This document shows positions 24,755 to 33,412 of a stretch of DNA of 64,000 nt, one piece after another. Origin of the DNA: Phenylobacterium sp. (GTDB taxonomy: Bacteria > Pseudomonadota > Alphaproteobacteria > Caulobacterales > Caulobacteraceae); contig NZ_JAUYAF010000070.1 in the NCBI RefSeq assembly GCF_030693625.1, positions 62,001 to 126,000 on the forward strand. Reading direction: 5' to 3'. The notes under the pieces are model-generated. The model did no database searches. It saw only the letters and a list, made by a program, of their open reading frames with translations, and was not told where the DNA came from. Numbering within the stretch: position 1 is the first letter of the stretch; the number at the start of each line of letters is the position of its first letter. A program made the translations under genes and the position numbers.

Positions 24755-26968
24755 GTGCCCGACTGGAATCTCGACCCTTACAAGTTCCCGGACTCCAGGC
24801 CCGGCCCGCAGACGCCGGGCGCGCCGGCGCGCGAGCCCACGCCTGAACCGGCGGCCGACGAACACTTCCGGGCCGATCTGCCGAAGTCGAAGAAGGCCAA
24901 GGTGAAGACGGAAAAGCCGCCCAAGGCCAAGCGCGGCGGCTCCGGCGGAGGCGGTTCCGGGTTCGGCGGCGGCGGCGGGCCGCGCAAGGCCAGGAACCTC
25001 AAATGGCTGTGGACCACCCTGGTGGTGGTGGCCGCGGCCACCGCCCTGCTGGTGCTGGGCGGCGCGGTCTATGTGCAGCAGGTCTATCTGAAGGACATTC
25101 CGGCCCTGCCCGAGCGCGAGGCGCTGTATGCGATCAACCGGGCCCCGGCGATCAAGTTCTTCGACAAGACCGGGGTGCTGATCGCCTCGCGCGGGCCCAA
25201 GTACGGCGACCGGGTGTCGCTGAACCAGCTGCCCGACTATGTGCCGCGCGCCTTCCTGGCCGCCGAGGACCGCCGTTTCTACCATCACGGCGCCGTGGAC
25301 CCCTGGGCCATCCTGCGCGCCGCGCGGGCCAACTATGCCGCGGGCCGGGTTGTCGAGGGCGGCTCGACCCTCTCACAGCAGCTGGCCAAGGGCCTGTTCC
25401 TGACGCCCGATCAGACCATGACGCGGAAGATCCAGGAGGCCGTCATGGCCCAGCGCCTGGAGAAGATGCTGACCAAGGACGAGGTGCTGGAGCTGTACCT
25501 CAACCGCATCTATTTCGGGGCCAACACCTTCGGCATCGACGGCGCCTCGCGCACCTATTTCGGCAAGCCCGCCAGCCAGCTGAACCTGTCGGAAGCCGCC
25601 CTGCTGGCCAGCCTGCCCAAGGCGCCCTCGCGCATGGCGCTGAACCGCAACATGTCCGGCGCCCTGGAGCGCCAGCGCCTAGTGCTGGAGCGCATGGTGG
25701 GCGAGGGCTGGACCACCGCCGAGGACGCCGCGACCGCCGCAGCCCGGCCGCCGCTGATCAGTCCCAGCGCCTTGGCCAATGACGGGGACATGGGCTACGC
25801 GCTGGACTACGCCACCAACGAGGTGCTGAAGCTGGTAGGGCCCAACTCGCCCGACCTGATGGTGCGGCTGACCATCGACCCCAAGCTGCAGGCGACCGCC
25901 GCCAACATCCTGCGCAAGGCCATCGCCGGTGAGGGCAAGGCGGCCGGCGCCTCCCAGGCCAGCATGGTGGCGATCTCCTCGGAGGGCGCCATCCGCACCA
26001 TGGTCGGCGGGCTCGACTACAACGCCAGCGTCTTCAACCGCGCGGTCCAGGCCAGGCGGCAGCCGGGCTCGTCCTTCAAGCCCTTCGTCTATGCCGCCGC
26101 CCTGGAAAAGGGCGTCATGCCCACCGATGTGCGCATCGACGGTCCGGTGAAGTTCGGCGACTGGAAGCCCGAGAACTACGGCGGCGGCTATCGGGGCGCG
26201 GTGACCATCGACACTGCGCTGGCCCGCTCCATCAACACCGTGGCGGTGAAACTGGCCCAGGAGGTCGGCGGCCCGGGCGTGGCCGAACTGGCGCGGCGCT
26301 TTGGCATCACCACCATTCCGGCCAGCCCGAACCTGTCGGTGGCGCTCGGCTCCTACGAGGTGCCGCTGATCGAGATGGTCTCCGGCTTCCAGGTCTTCCA
26401 GACCGGGGGCGCCCGGATCACCCCGTACATGGTCGATGAAATCAAGACGATCAGCGGCCAGTCGGTCTTCCTGCACCAGACCTCTTCGCCCGTGCCCGCA
26501 TACGACATCGCGCGCGCCAGCATGATGGTGAAGATGATGAAGAAGGTGATCACCGGCGGCACCGGCACCCGGGCCAATTTCGGCCGGCCGGCGGCGGGCA
26601 AGACCGGCACCAGCCAGAACTGGCGCGACGCCTGGTTCGTGGGCTTCACGCCCGACTATGTGGCCGGGGTCTGGGTGGGCAACGACGACGACAAACCGAT
26701 GAACAAGATCACCGGCGGGGTCATGTCGGCCTCCATCTGGCGGGAGTTCATGATGGTGGCGCACGACAAGCTGCCGGTCCGCGACTTCGACTGGCTGCTG
26801 CCCGATCCCGAGCCCGATTTGGAGGCTGATCCGCGCAACGACTTCTATGAGGGCCTGGCCGAGGAATTCTCCGCCGCCGCCCGCGACGCCCAGGCCGCGA
26901 TCCCGCCTGAGCCCATCGAACCCAAGCCGCCCGTGGAGCCGCCGTCGATCGAGGAGATTCCATTCTAG
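24755..26968 (+). CDS. Class A penicillin-binding protein (PBP1A family)
   Basis: A 737-residue bifunctional peptidoglycan glycosyltransferase/transpeptidase. The cytoplasmic tail (1-82) is Pro/Lys/Gly-rich, followed by a membrane anchor (~85-107). The glycosyltransferase domain has E171 in AAEDRRFYHHGAVDPWA and EGGSTLSQQLAKGL (~201). The transpeptidase has S439 in the SSFK motif, SIN at 492-494 and KTGT at 616-619. The tail is Pro/Glu-rich. A GTG start is inferred at 24755. The REP-like hairpin at 26980 may end the transcript. Confidence 0.95.
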   Translation: MPDWNLDPYKFPDSRPGPQTPGAPAREPTPEPAADEHFRADLPKSKKAKVKTEKPPKAKRGGSGGGGSGFGGGGGPRKARNLKWLWTTLVVVAAATALLVLGGAVYVQQVYLKDIPALPEREALYAINRAPAIKFFDKTGVLIASRGPKYGDRVSLNQLPDYVPRAFLAAEDRRFYHHGAVDPWAILRAARANYAAGRVVEGGSTLSQQLAKGLFLTPDQTMTRKIQEAVMAQRLEKMLTKDEVLELYLNRIYFGANTFGIDGASRTYFGKPASQLNLSEAALLASLPKAPSRMALNRNMSGALERQRLVLERMVGEGWTTAEDAATAAARPPLISPSALANDGDMGYALDYATNEVLKLVGPNSPDLMVRLTIDPKLQATAANILRKAIAGEGKAAGASQASMVAISSEGAIRTMVGGLDYNASVFNRAVQARRQPGSSFKPFVYAAALEKGVMPTDVRIDGPVKFGDWKPENYGGGYRGAVTIDTALARSINTVAVKLAQEVGGPGVAELARRFGITTIPASPNLSVALGSYEVPLIEMVSGFQVFQTGGARITPYMVDEIKTISGQSVFLHQTSSPVPAYDIARASMMVKMMKKVITGGTGTRANFGRPAAGKTGTSQNWRDAWFVGFTPDYVAGVWVGNDDDKPMNKITGGVMSASIWREFMMVAHDKLPVRDFDWLLPDPEPDLEADPRNDFYEGLAEEFSAAARDAQAAIPPEPIEPKPPVEPPSIEEIPF

Positions 26969-26979
26969 TCTTCCGCTCG

Positions 26980-27004
26980 TCCCGGCGAAGGCCGGGATGA
27001 GCGG
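26980..27004 (+). repeat. 25-base REP-like hairpin (copy 3)
   Basis: TCCCGGC at 26980-26986 pairs with GCCGGGA at 26991-26997, followed by TGAGCGG. Differs from copies at 4857 and 6989 only in the loop. It lies 12 bases after the PBP stop, where it could act as a transcript-end hairpin. Confidence 0.7.
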
Positions 27005-27087
27005 TTTGGGATAAGATTGCGGATGTCGCGGCTCAATGCCGCTCTAGAGCTTGCTTCGCGCCCGCGCCTCGCTATGTCGAACGCCGC

Positions 27088-28890
27088 ATGAAGCCGCCCA
27101 TCCTCGCCCTAAAGTCCGTCCGCCTCGCCGACGGACCGAAAATGCTGTTCGACGGCGTTGACCTGTCGGTGGAGCCACGGTCGCGCGCCTGCCTGGTGGG
27201 GCGCAACGGGGCAGGCAAGACCACCCTTCTGAAGATGCTGGCCGGCCAGATCCAGCCCGACGACGGCGAACGCGCCGTGCAGCCGGCCACCCGCATCGCC
27301 TATGTGCCGCAGGAGCCGGAGATCGTCGGCGCCACCCTGCTGGATCACTGCACCGCCGGCGGCGCGGCCGAGCACAGGGCTCAGGCGGCCTTGACCGAGT
27401 TCGGCATTGATCCTGAGAAGTCGACCTCGGGCCTCTCGGGCGGGGAAATCCGCCGCGTGGCCCTGGCCCGCGCCTTCGCCGAGGACCCGGACCTGCTGCT
27501 GCTGGACGAGCCCACCAACCACCTGGACATCCTGGCCATCGAGACCCTGGAACAGGAGTTGTCCTCCAGCCGGGCGGCCATGGTCATCGTCAGCCACGAC
27601 CGCGCCTTCCTGGAGCGCACCACCCAACGCTGCTTCTGGCTGGAGCACCGCAAGGTGCGCCGCCTGGACAAGGGGTTCGCCGCCTTCGACGCGTGGGTGG
27701 AGCAGGTCCTGGCCGCCGAGGCCGAGGAAGGGCGCAAGATCGATAAGAAGCTGGAGCAGGAAGAGCACTGGCTGCAGCGCGGGGTCACCGGCCGTCGGGC
27801 CCGCAACGAGGGCCGCCGGCGCGCCCTGATGGACCTGCGGCAGGTGAATGTTGAACGCCTGCGCGAGGTGCGCGGCGAGATGAACATGGGCATCGCCTCC
27901 TCCGGCCTGTCGGGCCAGCGGGTGATCGAGGCCCGCGGGATCGCCAAGGGCTTCGGCGACCGCACCCTGCTGAAAAGCTTCTCCACCCGCATCCTGCGCG
28001 GCGACCGGGTGGCCATCGTCGGCCCCAACGGGGCGGGCAAGACCACCCTGGTGAAGATGCTGCTGGGGGAGATCGCTCCGGACGAGGGCTCAGTGAAGCT
28101 GGGGGCCAATCTGGAGACCGCCTATATCGACCAGGCCCGGGCCGACCTGAAGCCCGACATGATGCTGCGCGACGTGCTGACCCCGCTGGGGGGCGACCAG
28201 GTGATGGTGCGCGGCCTGCCCAAGCACGTGAACGCCTACGCCAAGGACTTCCTGTTCACCGACGCCCAGATCCGCCAGCCGGTGCGCAGCCTGTCCGGAG
28301 GCGAGCGCAACCGCCTGCTGCTTGCCCGCGCCCTGGCCACGCCCGCCAACCTGCTGATCCTGGACGAACCCACCAACGACCTGGACATGGACACGCTGGA
28401 TCTGCTCGAGGACCTGCTGGCCGACTTCGAGGGCACCCTGATCCTGGTGAGCCACGACCGCGACTTCATCGACCGGCTGGCGACCTCCACCATCGCCCTG
28501 AACGGCCGCGGCGACGTGGTGGAGACCCCGGGCGGTTGGCAGGACTTCCTGCGCCAGAACCCCGGCTATTTCGGCGCCATCGCCAGCCCGGCCCCACCGC
28601 CGACAGCGCCGAAAGCCGCGCCGAAAGCGCCTGAGCCGAAGAAGACCACCAAGCTGTCCTTCAAGGATCAGCACCGGCTGAAGGAGGCCGAGGGCCTGAT
28701 GGCCAGCCTGCCGGCCAAGATCGCCAAGCTGGAGGCCGACATGGCCGACCCGGCGCTCTACGCCCGCGACCCCACCGGCTTCGACAAGCTGACCAAGGCT
28801 CACGCCGCCGCCCAGGCCGAACTGGTTAAGGCCGAGGAAGACTGGATGACCCTGGAAGAGATGCGCGAGGCGCTGGAGGCCGGGCGTTAG
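27088..28890 (+). CDS. uup: ABC-F family ATPase Uup
   Basis: A 600-residue soluble protein with two ABC cassettes. Cassette 1 has GRNGAGKTTLLK, LSGGEIRRVALA and LLLLDEPTNHLD; cassette 2 has GPNGAGKTTLVK, LSGGERNRLLLA and LLILDEPTNDLD. The linker contains the charged EEGRKIDKKLEQEEHWLQRGVTGRRARNEGRRRAL segment. A Pro/Ala/Lys hinge leads to a C-terminal coiled coil (~530-597), the mark of Uup rather than EttA. Uup acts on ribosomes or branched DNA intermediates. ATG at 27088. Confidence 0.9.
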   Translation: MKPPILALKSVRLADGPKMLFDGVDLSVEPRSRACLVGRNGAGKTTLLKMLAGQIQPDDGERAVQPATRIAYVPQEPEIVGATLLDHCTAGGAAEHRAQAALTEFGIDPEKSTSGLSGGEIRRVALARAFAEDPDLLLLDEPTNHLDILAIETLEQELSSSRAAMVIVSHDRAFLERTTQRCFWLEHRKVRRLDKGFAAFDAWVEQVLAAEAEEGRKIDKKLEQEEHWLQRGVTGRRARNEGRRRALMDLRQVNVERLREVRGEMNMGIASSGLSGQRVIEARGIAKGFGDRTLLKSFSTRILRGDRVAIVGPNGAGKTTLVKMLLGEIAPDEGSVKLGANLETAYIDQARADLKPDMMLRDVLTPLGGDQVMVRGLPKHVNAYAKDFLFTDAQIRQPVRSLSGGERNRLLLARALATPANLLILDEPTNDLDMDTLDLLEDLLADFEGTLILVSHDRDFIDRLATSTIALNGRGDVVETPGGWQDFLRQNPGYFGAIASPAPPPTAPKAAPKAPEPKKTTKLSFKDQHRLKEAEGLMASLPAKIAKLEADMADPALYARDPTGFDKLTKAHAAAQAELVKAEEDWMTLEEMREALEAGR

Positions 28891-28919
28891 CGCCTGATTC
28901 GCTGCGACCACAGGTTAGC

Positions 28920-28993
28920 TGTGGATAGATCTTGGCGCTGAATCTTAAGGGAAAACGCCGCGAAATCCCCAAACCATCCACAGGTTATCCCCG
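28920..28993. promoter_or_regulatory. Cluster of three DnaA-box-like nonamers
   Basis: TGTGGATAG (28920-28928) matches the complement of the TTATCCACA consensus at 8 of 9. CCATCCACA (28974-28982) and TTATCCCCG (28985-28993) match at 7 of 9. All lie within 74 bases in a locally AT-richer stretch. Weak sites, but unusually dense. Confidence 0.3.
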
Positions 28994-29369
28994 GAGATTT
29001 AGCGCTCCGCTCACATAGGGGCGAGTCGCGGCGCTTGCTTCATAGAGGGTTCGGGAGGAAGGTCAAGAGGTCGAGAGGGACTGCGGCGCAGACGGACACG
29101 GAAACGGGTTCGACCAAGCGAGCAGAAGGTTCTCGGAGGATTGGAAGCGGCGCAAGCCGGGACCTTCATCTCCGCGGGACACCGGTCGGCGACGGAAACC
29201 TGCGGGTAACCCCGCGTTCGAAGTCGCAAACTGACCTTTGGGCACAGATCCCCCAACGGATCTGGATGAGAGGGCGACGCAGCGGGAAACCGCCGCGCCG
29301 CCCTCTTGCTATGGGGATCACCCATTTTGGTGCGGCATTCTGTCCCGACTTGGCACAGCTTAAACATTT

Positions 29370-29385
29370 CCCCATCCGGATGGGG
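29370..29385. promoter_or_regulatory. Perfect 16-base palindrome upstream of the hybrid kinase
   Basis: CCCCATCCGGATGGGG, 31-46 bases upstream of the ATG at 29416. No T-run follows, so it fits a protein-binding operator better than a terminator. Confidence 0.4.
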
Positions 29386-29415
29386 CATGATCCTGCGGCT
29401 TCGTAGGGATCCTCG

Positions 29416-31482
29416 ATGCTGGCCAAGCCTTCACGCGACCTGATTCTGACCCTCAGCCTGACCGTTACTTTCGTGGCGGCCACGTTGTTCAGTCTCGCCC
29501 TGACCAAGGGCGAGGCCGGGGTGGCCGCCATCTGGCTGTCGAACGGAATCCTGGCGGCCATGTTCCTGCTGCTGCCGTGGCGCCTGAGCCTCCCGGCCGC
29601 CGCCGTCTGTTTCCTGATCAACTGGCTGGCGGGCCTGTGGCTCGGCAATCCGCTGGGGGTCGGCCTGGTCTTCCCGATGCTGAACTTCGCCGAGGCCTTC
29701 GCCACCGCCTGGCTGGCGCGCAAGGCCTGCGGCCAGACCATGCGCCTCACCAGCCTCAAGCGGGTCGCCCAGCTGCTGCTGTTCGCCATCGTCCCGGCCA
29801 CGGCGGCCAGTTCGGTGGTGGCGGCCGACGTCCTGACCCTCTTCGACCGCAGCTTCAATGTGGTGCTCAGCACCTGGTTCTACGCGCACGGCCTGGGCAT
29901 GGCGATCGCCCTGCCCGCCGTCCTGCTGATCGCACGCTCGGACACGGTGCGCGACTTTCATCGCGAGTGGCCCGAGCAGTTCGGCCTCTATTGCCTGATG
30001 GCCGCGGTGTGCGTGCTGGCCTTCGTGCCGGTGCGGTTTCCGACCCCGGTGATCATCTTCCCGATGATGGCCCTGATCGCCTTCCGCCTGGGTCCGCGCG
30101 GCGCGGCGGTGGCGGCGATGATGCTGGCTTCGATCTCCTCCAGCCTGGTGCTGGGTTCGCAGGAGACCCACACCGGCGCCACCTGGACCATGCTGGAGAA
30201 GACCCGGGGCATTCAGTTCCTGATCGGGATCAACTTCTTCACCAGCCTGGCCACGGCGCTCGCCATCGCCGACCAGAAGCGCCTGAAGCGCCTGTGGGCC
30301 AGCCGCACGCGTGTGGCCCGCGCCGCCCAGGCGCGCGCGGTCGCGGCGGGCAAGGCCAAGTCGGAATTCCTGGCCACCATGAGCCACGAGATCCGCACCC
30401 CTATGAACAGCATCATCGGCTTCACCGAGGTGCTGATGAAGCGCGGCGACCTGCCCGAGGGGGCGAACCGGCAGCTGACCCTGATCGACCGGGCCGGCTC
30501 CTCCCTGCTGACCGTGGTCAACGACATCCTCGACTTCTCCAAGATGGAGGCCGGCGAAGTGGACCTGTCGCCCCGCCCCGTCGAGCCCCGCGCCGTGGCC
30601 CAGGACACCCTGGCCATCGTCGCCGAGGTGGCCCGCCGCAAGGGTCTGGACCTGCAGTTCAACACCAGCGGCGAGGTCGAGCGCGCGGTGATGATCGACG
30701 ACCTGCGGGTGCGCCAGATCCTGCTGAACCTGCTGTCCAACGCCATCAAGTTCACCGAGCGGGGCAGGGTCCGCCTGGACCTGGAGGTCACGGTCGAGGG
30801 CACGATCTCCACCCTGCGCTTCGTGGTCACCGACACCGGGATCGGCATCCCCACGGAGCAAGCGACGAAGCTGTTCAAGCGCTTCAGCCAGGCCGACTCC
30901 ACGGTCAGCCGCAGCCACGGCGGCACCGGCCTGGGCCTCGCCATCTGCAAGGGACTGACCGAGCTGATGGGCGGCCGCATCGGCCTGGACAGCGCCTCCG
31001 GCTACGGCTCGGTCTTCTGGTTCGAGATCGACGCCCCCCTGGCCGACGCCGAGGCTCCGCCCCCCACGGGCGGCATGCGCAAGATCGGCGAGCTGGGCGC
31101 CAAGGTGCTGCTGGTGGACGACCATCCGGTGAACCGCGAACTGGGCGCCACAGTCCTGACCCTGCTGGGCTGCGAGGTGGTGCTGGCCGAGAACGGCGAG
31201 GAGGCCGTGGCCGCCGCCCGCGACGGAACCTGCGACCTGATCCTGATGGACGTCCACATGCCCCGAATGGACGGGCTGGAAGCCACCCGCCTGATCCGCG
31301 CCCTTGGCGGCCCCTGCGCCGCCGTGCCGATCATCGCCATGAGCGCCGACGTCATGCCCGAGATGGTGGAGCGCTGCCTGAAGGCCGGCATGGTGGACGC
31401 CGTCGGCAAGCCGATCCAGATCGAAGCCCTGCATGCGGTCCTGGCCAAATGGCTGGAACACGCGCGGGAGGCGGCTGCCTGA
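29416..31482 (+). CDS. MASE1-domain hybrid histidine kinase
   Basis: A 688-residue membrane hybrid kinase. The N-terminal ~1-285 is a MASE1 sensor with about eight helices (TKGEAGVAAIWLSNGILAAMFLLLPWR is the MASE1 opening). The HisKA domain has H324 in TMSHEIRTPMNSIIGF. HATPase boxes are NLLSNAIKFTERG, DTGIGIPTEQ and GGTGLGLAICKG. The C-terminal receiver has D612 in LILMDVHMPRMDG and K-P near 658. Phosphate therefore probably passes His to Asp in one chain and needs an external phosphotransferase or REC. MASE1 ligands are unknown. It is transcribed alone. Confidence 0.92.
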   Translation: MLAKPSRDLILTLSLTVTFVAATLFSLALTKGEAGVAAIWLSNGILAAMFLLLPWRLSLPAAAVCFLINWLAGLWLGNPLGVGLVFPMLNFAEAFATAWLARKACGQTMRLTSLKRVAQLLLFAIVPATAASSVVAADVLTLFDRSFNVVLSTWFYAHGLGMAIALPAVLLIARSDTVRDFHREWPEQFGLYCLMAAVCVLAFVPVRFPTPVIIFPMMALIAFRLGPRGAAVAAMMLASISSSLVLGSQETHTGATWTMLEKTRGIQFLIGINFFTSLATALAIADQKRLKRLWASRTRVARAAQARAVAAGKAKSEFLATMSHEIRTPMNSIIGFTEVLMKRGDLPEGANRQLTLIDRAGSSLLTVVNDILDFSKMEAGEVDLSPRPVEPRAVAQDTLAIVAEVARRKGLDLQFNTSGEVERAVMIDDLRVRQILLNLLSNAIKFTERGRVRLDLEVTVEGTISTLRFVVTDTGIGIPTEQATKLFKRFSQADSTVSRSHGGTGLGLAICKGLTELMGGRIGLDSASGYGSVFWFEIDAPLADAEAPPPTGGMRKIGELGAKVLLVDDHPVNRELGATVLTLLGCEVVLAENGEEAVAAARDGTCDLILMDVHMPRMDGLEATRLIRALGGPCAAVPIIAMSADVMPEMVERCLKAGMVDAVGKPIQIEALHAVLAKWLEHAREAAA

Positions 31483-31520
31483 GCGGAATTGGGGGCCATC
31501 TCGACCTTAGACCTTGAATC

Positions 31521-31572
31521 TAGAGCATGTCCGGGCGGCGAACCGGCGCCCACTTGCGCCTGACATGCTCTA
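31521..31572. repeat. Dispersed hairpin with TAGAGCATGTC arms
   Basis: TAGAGCATGTC at 31521-31531 is the exact reverse complement of 31562-31572, with a loop containing GAACCGGCGCCCACTTGCGC. This resembles a widespread alphaproteobacterial intergenic repeat (AGAGCATG ... CATGCTCT). It may terminate the hybrid kinase transcript. Confidence 0.7.
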
Positions 31573-31644
31573 AGTTCACGCCCCCATCTTGGAAGCGGGG
31601 CCGTCACGCCCTAGGTTCCCCATGATCGAAGTTGGGGACAGATC

Positions 31645-32658
31645 ATGCACGCCCTTCGCAGCCTTGCGCTCGCCGCCCTCGCGGTTCTCGCCGTCGCCTG
31701 CTCGCCGGCCAAGAAGGCCGAGACCGCGCCGGCCGCCGGCCAGCCCACCGTCATCAGGTTCGCCACCGACTGGCGCGCCCAGGCCGAGCACGGCGGATTC
31801 TATCAGGCGCTGGCCACCGGGGAGTACGCCAAGCGCGGCCTGGACGTGCAGATCGTCCAGGGTGGCCCCGGTGTGAACGTGCCGCAGCTGCTGGCCTCCG
31901 GGGCGGTCCAGGCCGGCATGGGCTCCAACAGCTTCATCGCGCTCAACATGGCCCAGGAGGGCGTGCCAGTCAGGGCCGTCGCGGCCATGATGCAGAAGGA
32001 CCCCCAGGTCCTGATCGCCCACCCCGACCAGGGGATCGAGAGCATCAGTGACCTGAAGGGCCACCCGATCCTGCTGTCGGACGCCTCGGTCACCGCCTTC
32101 TGGGTGTGGCTGAAGTCCAAGTACGGGTTCAGCGACGACCAGATCCGCAAGTACACCTTCAACTCCGCCCCCTTCCTGGCCGACAAGCGCGTGGCCCAGC
32201 AGGGCTACGTCACCAGCGAGCCCTACACCCTGGAGAAGGAGGCCAAGCTGAAGGCCAAGGTCTTCCTGCTGGCCGACGACGGCTATCCCAGCTACGCCAC
32301 CATGATCCTGGTTCCCCAGAGCCTGATCGATCAGAACCCGGCGGCGGTGCAGGCCTTCGTGGAGGCCTCGGCCAAGGGGTGGAACGACTATCTCAACGGC
32401 GACGCGGCGCCCGCCGACGCCCTGATCCGCAAGGACAATCCGGAGATGGCGCAGGACGTCCTGGACCAGGCGCGGGCGAAGATGAAATCCTACGGCATCG
32501 TCGACGGCGGCGAGGCCAAGACCGCCGGCATCGGCACGATGAGCGACGTCCGTTGGGCCGAGTTCTTCAGGATGGCCACCGAACAGGGCGTCTATCCCAA
32601 GACCCTCGACTACAAGAAGGCCTACACCCTGCAGTTCGTGGCCCCGGCCGCGAAGTAG
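31645..32658 (+). CDS. ABC transporter substrate-binding lipoprotein, NMT1/THI5 family
   Basis: A 337-residue periplasmic binding protein. The signal ends in a lipobox LAVLAVAC, with lipid-modified Cys near residue 19. TVIRFATDWRAQAEHGGFYQALATGEYAKRGLDVQIVQGGPGVNVPQLLASGAVQAGMG is characteristic of NMT1/THI5-type (ThiY, SsuA, TauA-like) receptors. It is followed by the ATPase and permease genes in one operon. Pyrimidine thiamine precursors are one possible ligand, and nitrate/sulfonate relatives are others. No thiamine genes or TPP-riboswitch core were seen nearby, so the ligand is open. Confidence 0.85.
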   Translation: MHALRSLALAALAVLAVACSPAKKAETAPAAGQPTVIRFATDWRAQAEHGGFYQALATGEYAKRGLDVQIVQGGPGVNVPQLLASGAVQAGMGSNSFIALNMAQEGVPVRAVAAMMQKDPQVLIAHPDQGIESISDLKGHPILLSDASVTAFWVWLKSKYGFSDDQIRKYTFNSAPFLADKRVAQQGYVTSEPYTLEKEAKLKAKVFLLADDGYPSYATMILVPQSLIDQNPAAVQAFVEASAKGWNDYLNGDAAPADALIRKDNPEMAQDVLDQARAKMKSYGIVDGGEAKTAGIGTMSDVRWAEFFRMATEQGVYPKTLDYKKAYTLQFVAPAAK

Positions 32659-32659
32659 C

Positions 32660-33412
32660 GTGCCGCCGCCCGTCGTCGCCCTTGAGGCCGTGGAGGTCGA
32701 CTACGCCAAGCGCGGCCGCGCGCTGGGCCCCTTCAGCCTGAGCATCGCGGCGGGAGAGATCGTCGCCCTGGTGGGTCCGTCCGGCTGCGGCAAGTCCACG
32801 GCCCTGCGCCTGCTGGCGGGCCTGGAACAGCCGACCCGAGGAACGGTCACCCGCACCGCCGGGCGCGGCGAGACCTCGGTGGTGTTTCAGGCGCCGACCC
32901 TGGCGCCCTGGATGACGGCGCAGGCCAATGTCGCCCTGCCCCTGGAACTGGCGGGCGTGCCGAAGAAGGCCGCTCGTGAGCGCGCCGCCCAGGCCCTGGC
33001 CCGGGTCGGCCTGGCCGGCGCCGAGCAGGCCCGCCCGGCCCAGCTGTCGGGCGGCATGGCCATGCGCGCCTCTCTCGCGCGCGCCCTGGTGACCGAGCCG
33101 CGCCTGCTGCTGCTGGACGAACCCTTCGCCGCCCTGGACGAGATCACCCGGCGGTCCCTGGCCGACGACGTGCTGAAGCTGTGGCGCGAGACAGGGCCCG
33201 CTATCGTCTTCGTCACCCACAATGTCGAGGAGGCCGCCTATATGGCCGCGCGCGTGGCGGTGCTGACCCGGGGGCCCGGCCGCATCGCCGGCGAGGTGAA
33301 CGTGCCCGGCCACCTGCCCCGCCTGATCGGCTTCCGCGCCACGCCGGAGTTCCGCGAAGCCGCGGAGGCGGTGTCGGACCTGCTGCTCAAGGGCTCGGAG
33401 AGCTTGGCGTGA
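32660..33412 (+). CDS. ABC transporter ATPase (NitT/TauT type)
   Basis: A 250-residue import ATPase. Walker A GPSGCGKST (~38-46), Q-loop VVFQAPTLAPWMT, signature LSGGMAMRASLARAL, Walker B LLLLDEPFAALDE and switch His in FVTHNVEEAAYMA. The Q-loop AP-x-L-x-PW is typical of TauB/SsuB-type ATPases. A GTG start one base after the preceding TAG; it overlaps the permease start by 4 bases. The ATPase powers uptake of the ligand bound by the lipoprotein gene upstream. Confidence 0.9.
   Translation: MPPPVVALEAVEVDYAKRGRALGPFSLSIAAGEIVALVGPSGCGKSTALRLLAGLEQPTRGTVTRTAGRGETSVVFQAPTLAPWMTAQANVALPLELAGVPKKAARERAAQALARVGLAGAEQARPAQLSGGMAMRASLARALVTEPRLLLLDEPFAALDEITRRSLADDVLKLWRETGPAIVFVTHNVEEAAYMAARVAVLTRGPGRIAGEVNVPGHLPRLIGFRATPEFREAAEAVSDLLLKGSESLA

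Larger units (their letters stand above)
28891..29415. other. Intergenic region between uup and the MASE1 kinase
   Basis: 525 bases without a gene I can support; open frames here have no family features and shift with strand. Two features stand out and are listed separately: a cluster of DnaA-box-like nonamers near the start and a 16-base palindrome near the end. Confidence 0.6.

Noticed and set aside
28920..28993. Chromosomal replication origin
   Set aside because: Only three weak DnaA-like boxes, no clear AT-rich unwinding region, and none of the usual origin neighbours (dnaA, hemE, gidA, parAB) are present.
29035..29406. Frames between uup and the hybrid kinase
   Set aside because: Composition is low-complexity and no start is supported; the region carries regulatory-looking palindromes instead.
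31483..31644. TPP riboswitch upstream of the NMT1/THI5 importer
   Set aside because: The conserved CTGAGA core is absent; the only structure is the TAGAGCATG dispersed hairpin.
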